Positions 54,701 through 63,376 of a DNA stretch of 64,000 bases are shown in pieces; position 1 is the first letter of the stretch; each line of letters opens with the position of its first letter. Under the pieces are notes generated by a model. It was given only the letters and a program-made list of their open reading frames with translations. It made no database searches and was not told the DNA's origin. The DNA is from a virus. Position numbers and translations under genes: made by a program. Location: positions 1 to 64,000 of IMG/VR virus record IMGVR_UViG_3300046507_000113. One strand, 5' to 3'.

Positions 54701-55486
54701 TTCACCAGTATGATCAGCAACAGTATCAGGAAGATACTTACCGAACTCACCTTCTTTGCTAAGCTTACCTTCGGAGACAAAATCTCCTACACCACCAGCA
54801 ACGTTCTCAAGAACCTGATAGGCCATTCTCTCAAGAGTATTAGCATCCGGCGGATCTACGATATACCTGTTAGAGATGTATGGGTCTTGTCCATTACCCG
54901 GAGCATAATCTGGGTTATTCTCTTTGTGTTCTTGTACCCGAATAGGGATACCGAACAGAGAACTATCTTCCCCCGTCATATAATACTTGGTCCAACGATC
55001 AAGGTCACGCTCGTCCTTTAGCTTCTTAAGATCTTCAGGCATAGCCCCAAGACCACCGATACCATTGTCACCGAGCATTATCCCCTTGAAACTACCTTCG
55101 TAATCCCTTAGAGCCTTGTACTTATCGGAATTATCTACATCACCATAGATCTGAGACTGGCTCTGAAGGGGACTATCTTCAGGCATCGCAACACCCTCAT
55201 AGTCTCCCCTCTCGCGAGCAGCATTCATTTCGTCCTGTTCAGCTTGTACTTGTTCAGGATTAGTAGCTGTATTAGTGTAATTGATCTTCTGTTTAACAGG
55301 GTTAGTGTTGTCAGGAAGAGGATTATCCAACCACGGAGTATCCATGTTAGGAGTAGGAGCAGTAACAGTGGTAGGAGCTGGCTGAGCAGAACTATCTTCT
55401 ACAATCGGGGCAGCTTCCCACCAATTATCACTAGTGGGATTTTCATCATCTTTTACAATAGGAGCATTATCCCACCAATTAGCCAT
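51752..55486 (-). CDS. Large internal virion protein
   Basis: A 1244-residue, mostly helical protein, the last gene of the leftward late unit. The N-terminus has two copies of a Trp motif, NWWDNAPIVKDDE and NWWEAAPIVEDS. A middle region (residues about 255-420) has Gly/Ala-rich helices (GAGLGIKVPQLAKTVGKVAAVGTGE) that could insert in membrane. The C-terminal half is long coiled coil. Size, position next to other virion genes and composition suggest a protein ejected with DNA, as T7 gp15/gp16, but no lytic domain is obvious. Confidence 0.65.
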   Translation of the reverse strand: MANWWDNAPIVKDDENPTSDNWWEAAPIVEDSSAQPAPTTVTAPTPNMDTPWLDNPLPDNTNPVKQKINYTNTATNPEQVQAEQDEMNAARERGDYEGVAMPEDSPLQSQSQIYGDVDNSDKYKALRDYEGSFKGIMLGDNGIGGLGAMPEDLKKLKDERDLDRWTKYYMTGEDSSLFGIPIRVQEHKENNPDYAPGNGQDPYISNRYIVDPPDANTLERMAYQVLENVAGGVGDFVSEGKLSKEGEFGKYLPDTVADHTGEKLATDIATFAIGNAGMEKAISGSAGLAGRLFAKISPEAKTAIRESYAATLKATNDSRLAKESADYTARSVITGAGLGIKVPQLAKTVGKVAAVGTGEAIVAPDNSEGMVVPPQYLQKTFGLSEDRARDMSFLLDSPAISTTLATFGAIGKTAMSKVIEPAVGGARYMKPFGFDMSRLNMTDKQAGISLMGWLDPNLTKSAPEEALHKMRLLADAVKRNGVKNLQLMSASGKVKLDTASSFSELAEDYFNAAYISRKNMMNAEDPGSYEKWVKAQAQEASGKLMKLRTSMGADETASLAVGDIQAILGDAAEGVHPGGLAAAHEEAAKIGGTQNIEDRTLPDIAVGQVKGELDAAKAAQDNAMTDDVDFQKFLAGANNELGSTKKQQEIVENKIAPKAYEALKKMRNETDEAYKAIGNIQSEGDPNSFLQVIKDSPSTQMRADSGKPLSGVEQGPSAPSYDITDPFLKKMADSIEQDPSVNNIYNKIRTQINEQISSLAGNDPTGRLQTLYKLRDNINNEQLDFIAQNGDGGIKSMVEDAKGKYIALQNAWHGQKNAPLRNIADKGELAVKTENLPIPRGKEDFNVGISQYVNNNLNTAEKETYRKALEGAVSAGGQDIRPELHEFFTSKAINNLADSLARGGKQNINTLRTDLRGAIENLEGMNSPLVGEFRKMELKIQTLENTTKDKQVIYDQIKEQADELKAKAEDSILSKFVSKSTNGLVPVEGGDVGRTLDTLFRGKNSVTNVKQLLDEAANTPGGDVIRDAAQGSYIRYLQEKIKSGSKMDMIPPDQRFAYRANERNISKTFDNDSGNEYLTMKEVFRDKPEVVTALDKVADMYDRVSKKTPMTDQKELLGALPRGQDPSQAAQTIVTFFLGQLNPTATKVKRFTTPASIQMLDQVKERRADFMSNSLEDVDFLSKKINQIADSELEKDFRKFINKSVRRGTIRSYTSNPDRGIGPAAVETQRLLGDAIDAAKGIIK

Positions 55487-57246
55487 TAAGGTTTCCTTCT
55501 CTTATTACCATTAGGATCAATGAAGATCGCACCGGACGGGAGTTTATCAAATTCTTCTTTCGACTTTACAGCGATTGGAGCTTGATCAGTCTGGGGCGGA
55601 GGAGTATTACCTGTAATCTTAGTAAGTTCCTGACCCTTCTGGAAGTCGTTGTTGATGTTATTGAGATACTGCTTAAGGAGTGCTTTCCGTTCAGGAGGCA
55701 TACCAGGAAGCTGATCGATCTGATCACCGATACGAGTAGGACGGAGACCAGTCTTAACACCAGTGAGTTTCTCAAAGTTGATAACTGCAGGGTTCTGTTC
55801 AAGCTGACGCTGACCGCTAGCAAGTTTAAGGAATGCACCTTGCATCTGTTGATTAAGGGTAGGAATGATAATATCAGCATCTACAGACTTACCAATGATT
55901 TGCATAGCATTATCAATGTCATTCTTAGAGACCTTACCGTCAGTAGCATTAGCCTGAGCGATAGCATAAGCAGTACTCATCTGCAGAGAACGATACTTAG
56001 CAGCATTGAGAGCCTTCTGTTGGTTGGCAGCGCCCATAAAGCCACTGTCTACGAACTTCTTAGCTTCTTCACCATATGCAGCCATATCCTTCTCAATGGA
56101 GTCTAGCTTACCGGACTGAACATCAGCATTGATCTTAGTTTCCAAGTTGGCAAGAACTTCGAAAGCAGAACGAGCTTCACCCTGAAGGTTTTGTGCGACA
56201 CCAGCAAGATTAGATGCAGTGGTGGCAGCAGTTCTATCGTGACCAAGGATTTCAACCATCTTCTGAGAACTATCGAGGGCAGAGATGAAGTTGGTGGATG
56301 CACCATTCCAATCACCAGACTGCTTGCCATAGTCATCATTAAGCTTGTTGAACCTCTGAACATCTTCAGGTTCCATACGCCTTACAGGACCAGAAACAAG
56401 CTGAGGTTCATTACCAGAGATGTTGTAGATACCGTCTGCACGACGTTCACCAGTAAACTGAGATCCAATAGAACCATCAGAATTAAGCGAGAAGTATGTA
56501 GAAGCATCCTTACCATTGGCATGAGCCTGATCGAGGGCTGTTTCAGACCTTACACGCTGCTGGATCTTGACTTCTTCTTGTGCTTCACGGATAGCCTTCG
56601 GGTCCTTAGACTCCTGAGCAATACGCAGCTTGTTGAGAGAATCTGCATAGTCACCAATCTTGTAAGTATCTTTTGGCTTATACGTGTACAGAGAATTTGC
56701 ATCATCTGCAGTTGTAGAGAACTGATCTTCATCAGCCGGTCCAGAACGCAACGTAGGATCGATACTATCAATCTTATCGTTTACACTCTTCATCATACCC
56801 TGATACTGAACCTTTGCACCCTTAGCAAGAAGATTATCGCCTTCCTTTGGAGCCATAGGATTAACATCAGTGTCATACTGTACATTAGTAACAGCATTGG
56901 GCATCTTAATGGTACGAGTGGGTTCCTTGTAATTCGGGTTCTTCTGATAATCACCACTTACAACACGCTTCTGCAGTGTTTCGTAGTCTACACCATTAGA
57001 GAGTTCCTTATAGAAGATGCTTGCAGAATTAGGATCACCCATCTGTCCAGCAAGATCCTGTGCTTTCTTAGCAGCTTCAGTTTCCTTAGCCTTCTTAGCA
57101 TCTCGCTTAGTCTTCTGTTCCATAAGATTATCCATCTTATACTTGAAGATCAAGTTCTCCTGATCCGCCTTTTGTTCTTCGGTACGTGCACGAGCAGCAT
57201 TAAAAGCTGAGGCAAATCCACTTAGAAATGTTTGAGCTTCTGCCAT
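55486..57246 (-). CDS. Internal virion or structural protein, 586 residues
   Basis: Starts MAEAQTFLSGFASAFNA. Helical and Ala/Gln/Lys-rich, with a long charged coiled coil near residues 25-65 (EEQKADQENLIFKYKMDNLM) and repeated helical segments later. It overlaps the next gene by one base. I infer an internal core protein from its neighbours; nothing in the sequence gives a specific activity. Confidence 0.6.
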   Translation of the reverse strand: MAEAQTFLSGFASAFNAARARTEEQKADQENLIFKYKMDNLMEQKTKRDAKKAKETEAAKKAQDLAGQMGDPNSASIFYKELSNGVDYETLQKRVVSGDYQKNPNYKEPTRTIKMPNAVTNVQYDTDVNPMAPKEGDNLLAKGAKVQYQGMMKSVNDKIDSIDPTLRSGPADEDQFSTTADDANSLYTYKPKDTYKIGDYADSLNKLRIAQESKDPKAIREAQEEVKIQQRVRSETALDQAHANGKDASTYFSLNSDGSIGSQFTGERRADGIYNISGNEPQLVSGPVRRMEPEDVQRFNKLNDDYGKQSGDWNGASTNFISALDSSQKMVEILGHDRTAATTASNLAGVAQNLQGEARSAFEVLANLETKINADVQSGKLDSIEKDMAAYGEEAKKFVDSGFMGAANQQKALNAAKYRSLQMSTAYAIAQANATDGKVSKNDIDNAMQIIGKSVDADIIIPTLNQQMQGAFLKLASGQRQLEQNPAVINFEKLTGVKTGLRPTRIGDQIDQLPGMPPERKALLKQYLNNINNDFQKGQELTKITGNTPPPQTDQAPIAVKSKEEFDKLPSGAIFIDPNGNKRRKP

Positions 57247-57800
57247 TACTTAGCACCTTCTTCTTGTTTGGGAGCCTCTTTGGTAGGAGTCTGAGTCATA
57301 GCCATAAAGCCCTGCTGTTGCAGATCACCTTCAGGGGCAGCTGTCTGTTGTTCTGCTTCAGTCTTGATATCCGGAAGTTCTTCATCCAGAAGCTTCATCG
57401 TCTTAGGCAACTTCATTTCATTATCATGCTTGAAGAATGTACCCGTTTCAAACTCCTCATCGTCATCAGTGATACCAAGTTCATACTTAACATCAAAACC
57501 AATGCACATAAGTTCGATCATTCGGGTGACAGGACCAGCAAGAAGAAGACTGAAGTCAGGAGTCCATTTACCTTCACCTACACCAGAGATGAGGACAAAA
57601 GAAGCAATCTGATAGAGCGGAGTACCCATTTCAGCCATAGTCAAAAGACCATTAGCTACCTTAAATTGAGTGATCCTACCAGAGAGGTAGTCAAGAGCTT
57701 CATCGATATCCGAATATTCCGGAGGCTGATGCCAAGGATAGTTCTTAGTATCTGAGGTGAAGTTCTCACCAGGAATTGGTCCACTATTAACCGGCATCAT
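57246..57800 (-). CDS. Structural-block hypothetical protein, 184 residues
   Basis: Starts MMPVNSGPIPGENFTSD; a second Met one codon later is possible. A hydrophobic middle (GPVTRMIELMCIGF) is followed by a Gln/Pro-rich C-terminus. It overlaps the following and preceding genes, so it belongs to the late operon. Function is unknown. Confidence 0.65.
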   Translation of the reverse strand: MMPVNSGPIPGENFTSDTKNYPWHQPPEYSDIDEALDYLSGRITQFKVANGLLTMAEMGTPLYQIASFVLISGVGEGKWTPDFSLLLAGPVTRMIELMCIGFDVKYELGITDDDEEFETGTFFKHDNEMKLPKTMKLLDEELPDIKTEAEQQTAAPEGDLQQQGFMAMTQTPTKEAPKQEEGAK

Positions 57801-58008
57801 CTTCTCCTTGAGCAGCTTCTTCTAGAGCTTTACGTTCTTTGCTTTTCTGAACCTTAGCTTTCGATTTACGGAGATCTTTCTCATAACCATCGAAGAAATC
57901 CTTGTTGTGACGTACCTTCTTACCGGTAGTCTTTTCATATTCTGTGGCAAATCCAGCTTGAGTGTAGAATGCTAGAACTGCTTTCTTGATTGCATCATCC
58001 AAATCCAT
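57787..58008 (-). CDS. Hypothetical 73-residue basic protein
   Basis: Starts MDLDDAIKKAVLAFYTQ. It is helical and Lys-rich in the second half (YEKDLRKSKAKVQKSKERK). It overlaps the next gene by 14 bases. Its charge suggests DNA or capsid contact, but this is inference. Confidence 0.6.
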   Translation of the reverse strand: MDLDDAIKKAVLAFYTQAGFATEYEKTTGKKVRHNKDFFDGYEKDLRKSKAKVQKSKERKALEEAAQGEDDAG

Positions 58009-58017
58009 GTGTCACCC

Positions 58018-59520
58018 TTAACTGAATAAACCTGTAGCCATTTTATCGAAAGTACTAGAACCCAAGAAACCACCAGCAATACTACCTAGGGCAGCTGCAT
58101 TAGCACCCTTACGAGCTTGTTTAGATTGCATCGTAGCTAGAGCCAACTGAGCAGCACGATCCTTAGCACCTTCAGAAGATTTGAAGGCATAGTCAAGAAG
58201 TGCATCAGAACGATCCCAAAGCTGATTAAGCTGATTAACAGAGATATCTAACATATTCTTTACGTCTGTAGTGGCTGCTTCATACTTCTGTTGGTCGTCC
58301 TGAAGCTGTACCTGTTGCCTCCAATTAGCATTGGCTATAGCAATATTGTACTGCTGGTCAGAATAGAACTTCTGTCTGGAGTCTTCCATAGTAGCATTGA
58401 ATTTATCAGCATCCTGTGTCTGAGATGCATTGAACTGTGAAATCTGGGTATTCAAGGAGTCATAGAACTGATCAGTCTGGTTCTTACTAGTAGCATTAAA
58501 CTGAGCTGCAACATTCTTAGAGTTGGCGTCAGCAAGGATACTCTGAATACGAGACTGATTGTTGATTACAGCAGCCTGTTGTTCATTATCTAGGTTCTTC
58601 ATATCCATAGCAAGAAATGCCTGAGAGTTCTGAACCGCTGCAGTCATTCGGTTGTCCAAGTTCATTTCTTCGAACTTAGCAAGAACGTTAGCTGCATTGA
58701 TAGTAGACTGTTGTTTGTTATCGAGGTTCTTAATTGTTAGTGTCTGGAAGAACTGTGCATCCTGCTGAGCAATCGGAAGAGAAGCTTCAAGCAGAGCCTG
58801 AGACATTGCAGCCGTAGCAGCAGTACCAGTCATACCAGAGAAAGCAGCGATCTTAGAGACATTACGAGCAGTAGAAGCAGCCCAAGAAGGAATCTTTGGT
58901 TCACCAGTCGTAGGGTCTACAAACTGATCCTGAAGAATCGCGAGCTGACCCTGCAGAGTTGCCTTACTATCTACGTAGTTACCTTCACCAAGCTGTTGAG
59001 CGAGAAGTTTACCAGAGCTAGTAGAAGTATCGATAATGTTAGAAAGGTTCTGTTGTGCAGACTGTTGAAGGGCCTGCCCTAGCTGATTAGTAGTACCATC
59101 TTTGTTAGTACCAGTAGCAATACCAGTCGTATCAGCCTGTGGTACATCTTTAATCTGAGCATTGTCAGAAACTGTACCCTGCGCACCATTCATTGTGTTA
59201 TTCTTGACGGCATCTTCAGTAGTTGCGGCGTCATAGGTATTAGCAGCTTTGGGATCTACATTGTTAACCTTCGAGGGGTCTACAGTAGGAGTATCACCAA
59301 GCTGAAGATTAGGATTGTTAGGATCTACCTGAGCAGCCTGCCCTGTTTGTTTAGGATCATCTAGACGAGCCGATACAGACGTACCATTCTGTGCATTAAC
59401 GATAGTACCAGGGTTAGTAGCAATATCTTTAGCATACGATTCTAGATCTTCACCATTAGGGAGACCACGAACAGATCTCTGAGCATTTAGATAAGTGTCT
59501 GAAGTAAGGTCTTCTGCCAT
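58018..59520 (-). CDS. Helical virion protein with Asn/Gln-rich repeats
   Basis: A 500-residue protein starting MAEDLTSDTYLNAQRSV. Residues about 30-160 are Asn/Asp/Gln-rich and disordered. Residues 240-400 contain repeated helical units with the pattern NLDNxQQ (LTIKNLDNKQQ, MKNLDNEQQ). The last 40 residues are Gly/Ala-rich (AALGSIAGGFLGSS), a pattern seen in membrane-inserting ejection proteins. I infer an internal core or ejection protein. Confidence 0.6.
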   Translation of the reverse strand: MAEDLTSDTYLNAQRSVRGLPNGEDLESYAKDIATNPGTIVNAQNGTSVSARLDDPKQTGQAAQVDPNNPNLQLGDTPTVDPSKVNNVDPKAANTYDAATTEDAVKNNTMNGAQGTVSDNAQIKDVPQADTTGIATGTNKDGTTNQLGQALQQSAQQNLSNIIDTSTSSGKLLAQQLGEGNYVDSKATLQGQLAILQDQFVDPTTGEPKIPSWAASTARNVSKIAAFSGMTGTAATAAMSQALLEASLPIAQQDAQFFQTLTIKNLDNKQQSTINAANVLAKFEEMNLDNRMTAAVQNSQAFLAMDMKNLDNEQQAAVINNQSRIQSILADANSKNVAAQFNATSKNQTDQFYDSLNTQISQFNASQTQDADKFNATMEDSRQKFYSDQQYNIAIANANWRQQVQLQDDQQKYEAATTDVKNMLDISVNQLNQLWDRSDALLDYAFKSSEGAKDRAAQLALATMQSKQARKGANAAALGSIAGGFLGSSTFDKMATGLFS

Positions 59521-59795
59521 TATTTCACCCCGTCAAGCTTGTTACGAGCATTTTGTTTATTACCACATTCGAGCAAATTCTTACGATCCTCTCCCCAATA
59601 TTGTTCTGTTTCTTTCTGATTAAGCTCTCTCTCGGGGAGGAGTACAGGAAGTGGACAGGGTTCTTTAATCTTGGAGTCTATTGTCTTTTTTGGAGCATCA
59701 GCAGTAACGACTATCTTACCGAAACTTGTTGAGCCGCATGACGCTAGACTTACTGACAGCAGGACGCTGAGCATTAGGGTCTTTATTAGCTTCAC
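59520..59795 (-). CDS. Outer-membrane spanin lipoprotein (Rz1-like)
   Basis: A 91-residue lipoprotein with signal MKLIKTLMLSVLLSVSLASC and lipobox LASC. The mature part is Pro-containing and charged. Its first 80 bases overlap the inner spanin gene in another frame, the classic Rz/Rz1 arrangement. Outer and inner spanins fuse the membranes in the last step of lysis of Gram-negative hosts. Confidence 0.75.
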   Translation of the reverse strand: MKLIKTLMLSVLLSVSLASCGSTSFGKIVVTADAPKKTIDSKIKEPCPLPVLLPERELNQKETEQYWGEDRKNLLECGNKQNARNKLDGVK

Positions 59796-60063
59796 TCTCG
59801 TTCTCCTTTTGTATCGCTATTAGTCGATTATTCTCTGACTTGATGTTGTTTACTATCTTGTCTTGTGCCTCTACAAATCTATCGTGTTCAGCTTTTTGTT
59901 TTTCAAGAAGTGCGGCACTAGCTGTATTAACATCAGAGATGATCTTCTCGTATTTCAAAGTTGTAACAGTAACACCATAGTCATAGACTTTATAACCAGC
60001 AAAACTGAGTACCCCAAGTATGGCAAGAACACCAAGAATATAGGGTAGATATTTTATCCACAT
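59716..60063 (-). CDS. Inner-membrane spanin (Rz-like)
   Basis: A 115-residue protein with one N-terminal transmembrane helix (YLPYILGVLAILGVLSFAGY) and a periplasmic coiled coil (EKIISDVNTASAALLEKQKAEHD). This is the i-spanin layout. It lies between the holin-like gene and the Rz1-like gene, and its end contains the start of the latter. Confidence 0.75.
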   Translation of the reverse strand: MWIKYLPYILGVLAILGVLSFAGYKVYDYGVTVTTLKYEKIISDVNTASAALLEKQKAEHDRFVEAQDKIVNNIKSENNRLIAIQKENESEANKDPNAQRPAVSKSSVMRLNKFR

Positions 60064-60342
60064 TTACTTATCCTCTTCCGGTTCAGGCATAGCTGGTCCA
60101 TTATATGTACTGGCATCCAAACTATCGTTTTTAACATTGACAGTAGACATCATTTCTTTCAGGTCTTTATGACCGATATTCATATAGTAACCGCAAACAC
60201 CAAGCAGAAAGGCGAATGCGGGGGCAGCAACATATGCTGATTCGTGTTCCTTAATTGAATAGAGAATGGCACACCAAGACAGAATAGAATTGATAGATAC
60301 CATCCATTTGGAAAATCTTCTACTACTCTTCTCCGTAGCCAT
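60064..60342 (-). CDS. Holin-like membrane protein
   Basis: A 92-residue protein from ATG 60342, chosen because longer frames would run deep into the endolysin gene. Two hydrophobic helices (MVSINSILSWCAILYSI and AAPAFAFLLGVCGYYM) and a charged C-terminus fit a holin or antiholin. Position after the endolysin gene and before the spanins supports a lysis role. It overlaps the endolysin gene by 20 bases. Confidence 0.65.
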   Translation of the reverse strand: MATEKSSRRFSKWMVSINSILSWCAILYSIKEHESAYVAAPAFAFLLGVCGYYMNIGHKDLKEMMSTVNVKNDSLDASTYNGPAMPEPEEDK

Positions 60343-60826
60343 TTTTCTTAAGGTCCGCGTCATATTGTTCTGCATATCCTGCGATCTTCGCAGCGGCATC
60401 CATACCGTTGATAATCCTCCTAGCATTGAGGAAGTCAGACTTACCCAAGGTGCAATAGTCTGAGAGTTTCTTACCAGTAAACCAACCTTCGACCATCCCA
60501 AGGACTGCGATCTTTGCAGCAACTGTGGGGTCCATCGCAAGGTCTTTGTTATTAATGAGGTCAACTCCCAACTCCTGACTTGCTTTCTTGTAGTTTGCTT
60601 CCCAAGTCAGCTGAACGAAACCTCGGCCATACCAAGGATAATATCTGAGGTTTTTCTTCCTCCACGCTTCTGCATTCTTGATCCAATAACCTTCAGCTAC
60701 TGGTTTCATTGTGTGTGCAGTTTCGTGATAGGCTGTAGCGAGAAGATAAGCCAACTGATTTCTCAGAAGGCCCTTCGCTTCACCAGCTTTGATCAATTCT
60801 TGAGTATAACCGAGGTTTAGATCCAT
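60323..60826 (-). CDS. Endolysin (GH19-like, lysozyme superfamily)
   Basis: A 167-residue enzyme without signal peptide. AYHETAHTMKPVAEGYW at about 31-47 carries the expected catalytic Glu, and YYPWYGRGFVQLTWEANYKK at about 62-81 is the substrate-binding segment of glycoside hydrolase 19 type endolysins. It cuts the glycan strands of murein at the end of infection and needs the holin for release. Confidence 0.85.
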   Translation of the reverse strand: MDLNLGYTQELIKAGEAKGLLRNQLAYLLATAYHETAHTMKPVAEGYWIKNAEAWRKKNLRYYPWYGRGFVQLTWEANYKKASQELGVDLINNKDLAMDPTVAAKIAVLGMVEGWFTGKKLSDYCTLGKSDFLNARRIINGMDAAAKIAGYAEQYDADLKKNGYGEE

Positions 60827-60835
60827 TGTTTTTCC

Positions 60836-61837
60836 TTAAGGTGAAATACGGGCTTGACTTAGATAGGCTAGTGCCCAATTCAAGTGGCCACGATCAGTTG
60901 GATGAACTCCATCAGAAGAGAAATCTCTTGCTGGATCAATAAATGTGGTTAAGTCTACAAACGCTACTGGAAATCCTCTTGATCTCCATTCGTTGCAAAC
61001 CTGTTCGATAATAAGATTACAAGCTTGAGCATCAGTCCAAGTACCAATAGAACCAAAAGCAGTCCAATCAGCGATATTTGGGACAGAACCCAAGAAGACA
61101 GGACCAGTGAATATAGGACACTGAATGCCATCTACTACGCAAGCTTTACCGGCGGGAATACCAGTTACCGGAGGTTTTAATTTAATTGTATGAAGACCGG
61201 CACCTAACCCATCAATTACAGTAGCAACTGCCTGAGTACCTGCACCGGGACGAGCCTTACCAGACCAAGTGGTAGAACCCCATGCTACTCCATCAACCTC
61301 TATATCCAAATCCAACCAACTCGTGGACTCAGTAGCAAATCCGTGGACTACTACGACAGGACCAGAGAACTGAAAAGTAACAGACGCAGAGGGATCTGTG
61401 GTGTACAGGGGGTCATTTGAAAAGAAGCAGGATCGTCCACCATAACTTGTACCGAGATGTGACCATACACCAGTTCTTACAACAGCCGGAGCAGGCCATG
61501 CGGCTCCACGAAAGTATCCACTAAACAAAGAAGACACTATCGAATCATAAGCAATTTTTACACTAGGAAGAGCAGCAGCTCCAGCCTGTCTGATATCATT
61601 CAGAGGACCATCTGCAACTGCTATCTTAGTTCTACCACCATATGGTGCAAAAGCATTTACTTGAGCAGCCATACTAGGAAGGCCAGTTCCACTAATTGCT
61701 CTATTTTCTACTGAGCCACCTAGGTACTGAGTAAACCGATTGACCCAATAATTTGGAACATTTAGAGAGTTCTGTCCAAGGGTGATACTCATACCGAAGG
61801 CTTGAGTTCCTTGGTTCATTAGTACTGTAACTGACAT
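60836..61837 (-). CDS. SGNH-hydrolase-like protein downstream of tail fibre
   Basis: A 333-residue protein. The C-terminal segment SSDGVHPTDRGHL is the Asp-x-x-His block V of SGNH/GDSL esterases, and PLNDI near residue 78 fits the Asn block. The N-terminal nucleophile block is not a clear GDS (it reads GMSITLGQNS), so activity is uncertain. A beta-sandwich-like insert fills residues 130-230. It probably helps the adjacent fibre modify surface polysaccharide. Confidence 0.68.
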   Translation of the reverse strand: MSVTVLMNQGTQAFGMSITLGQNSLNVPNYWVNRFTQYLGGSVENRAISGTGLPSMAAQVNAFAPYGGRTKIAVADGPLNDIRQAGAAALPSVKIAYDSIVSSLFSGYFRGAAWPAPAVVRTGVWSHLGTSYGGRSCFFSNDPLYTTDPSASVTFQFSGPVVVVHGFATESTSWLDLDIEVDGVAWGSTTWSGKARPGAGTQAVATVIDGLGAGLHTIKLKPPVTGIPAGKACVVDGIQCPIFTGPVFLGSVPNIADWTAFGSIGTWTDAQACNLIIEQVCNEWRSRGFPVAFVDLTTFIDPARDFSSDGVHPTDRGHLNWALAYLSQARISP

Positions 61838-61846
61838 ATGTTTTCC

Positions 61847-63376
61847 TTAGAATTTAATGCAATACAAAAGAGCAACGTTTCGAGGACGCGTTTCAGTACC
61901 ACCACTAGAGGCAGTTGTGAATGTATGCGTATGTGCACCAGCACTGGATGTGACATCATCGGGAGAGAAGCCACCTGCGGCACTATTGATAACGGCAACA
62001 CTACCACCTGTACCAGACGAACCTTTAATACCATGTACGTGTGCACCAGCGGATGCAGTAGTACCAGTATGCGTATGTGCAAGATAGTCAGCCGCCTGTG
62101 CAGTACCGAGAACACGACCAGTATCTACGCCTCTACCATTATCGAGACCGCGTACGAATTCAGCACGAAGGTCAGGTAGGGTAAATGTCGTAGAGCCATC
62201 ACCTGTGTTAGGTGAACCCATCGCTGCCCATAGGGCTGAGTAAGTCGTTCTGGAAACATTCGTACCGTCAGCAGCTAGCCAACCAGTTGGAGCAGTTGCT
62301 CGATAGAATGGCATGACAGCAGCAGGAGGAATTGCCTGATCTACATAGGCCGTAGTAGCAACACTAGTAGAGTTATTACCGGGGCTTTGGGTCGTTGCTG
62401 TGATGGTTGTACTAGAGATAGAACCACCAGTGATAGTTACACTGTTCGAATTCTGAGTTGCTATAGTACCAAGACCAAGAGTGGTCCTCTGTGCTGTAGC
62501 GTCTGCATCGTCAACAAGTGCACGACCTGCTGTTGTGAAAGTAGCAAGTGCGGCAGTACCGGAACCAGTAAAATACGGAAGTCTATCAGCAGCAGATACT
62601 AGTCCCGCAATAGCAGAGAGTTCAGCATCCTGAGCTTGTACATCTGTACCAATTACCAACCCGAGGGTAGCTCTCTGAGCAGCAGCATCGGCATCATCCA
62701 CAAGGGCTCGTCCAGCAGCAGTAAAGGTAGCCAATGAAGCCGTACCAGACCCTGTGAAGTAAGGAACCCTATCAGCTGCTGACACAAGACCTGCTAGTGC
62801 CTGAAGTTCAGCATCCTGAGCTTGTACATCTGTACCAATGACAAGACCAAGAGTGGTTCTGGCAGTTGCAGCGTTTGTATCATCAAGGAGTGTCCTCATG
62901 TAGGAAGTCAAAGGAGTCACTGCATAAGTATCTGGTGATGTCGTATAAATCATCCTGTCGCCAGCAGTAGTCAGTCCAGAAATAGATTGTAGAGCTGCAT
63001 CATACAACTGATATCTCTGCCAAATAGCAGCAGTAGGTGTAGAATCCACACAGAGATAAATAATATCTCCTGTCACATCTACCCAAATAGATCCTTCTAC
63101 ATAACCATCATTGGCATCATCAGTCGCGGTAGGAGCAGTCGTGGCATTTATTTTATTGATACCACCAGAACCACCATTGACTACTTGAAGAACACCAACG
63201 ACAGAATTACTCAGATTAATCTTAGGACCTTCACCAACCGTACCATCATGGGTATGACCAGTAGATCCATCGAATGCATTTTGAAGCTGATTGAATTCAG
63301 CATTCAGGGGAGAGGCTTCGACAACTTCTCCTGTTTGAATTTCGGCAGCAGATTGCCTAGTATAACCAGCACCCAT
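61847..63376 (-). CDS. Tail fibre with collar domain
   Basis: A 509-residue protein. Residues about 165-300 hold two near-perfect repeats of about 65 residues (each with VIGTDVQAQDAEL, then PYFTGSGTA and GRALVDDADA). The C-terminal 150 residues are a phage tail-collar domain: AVMPFYRATAPTGWLAADG, TTFTLPDLRAEFVRG, then His-rich turns HTHTG and HVHGI, ending LLYCIKF. It binds the host surface. It lies upstream of the SGNH protein in the operon. Confidence 0.88.
   Translation of the reverse strand: MGAGYTRQSAAEIQTGEVVEASPLNAEFNQLQNAFDGSTGHTHDGTVGEGPKINLSNSVVGVLQVVNGGSGGINKINATTAPTATDDANDGYVEGSIWVDVTGDIIYLCVDSTPTAAIWQRYQLYDAALQSISGLTTAGDRMIYTTSPDTYAVTPLTSYMRTLLDDTNAATARTTLGLVIGTDVQAQDAELQALAGLVSAADRVPYFTGSGTASLATFTAAGRALVDDADAAAQRATLGLVIGTDVQAQDAELSAIAGLVSAADRLPYFTGSGTAALATFTTAGRALVDDADATAQRTTLGLGTIATQNSNSVTITGGSISSTTITATTQSPGNNSTSVATTAYVDQAIPPAAVMPFYRATAPTGWLAADGTNVSRTTYSALWAAMGSPNTGDGSTTFTLPDLRAEFVRGLDNGRGVDTGRVLGTAQAADYLAHTHTGTTASAGAHVHGIKGSSGTGGSVAVINSAAGGFSPDDVTSSAGAHTHTFTTASSGGTETRPRNVALLYCIKF

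Noticed and set aside
56191-57210. A 339-codon plus-strand frame within the leftward structural block
   Set aside because: It is composed of reverse-strand codons of a helical virion protein, very rich in Cys, Ile and Ser, and lacks a start signal.
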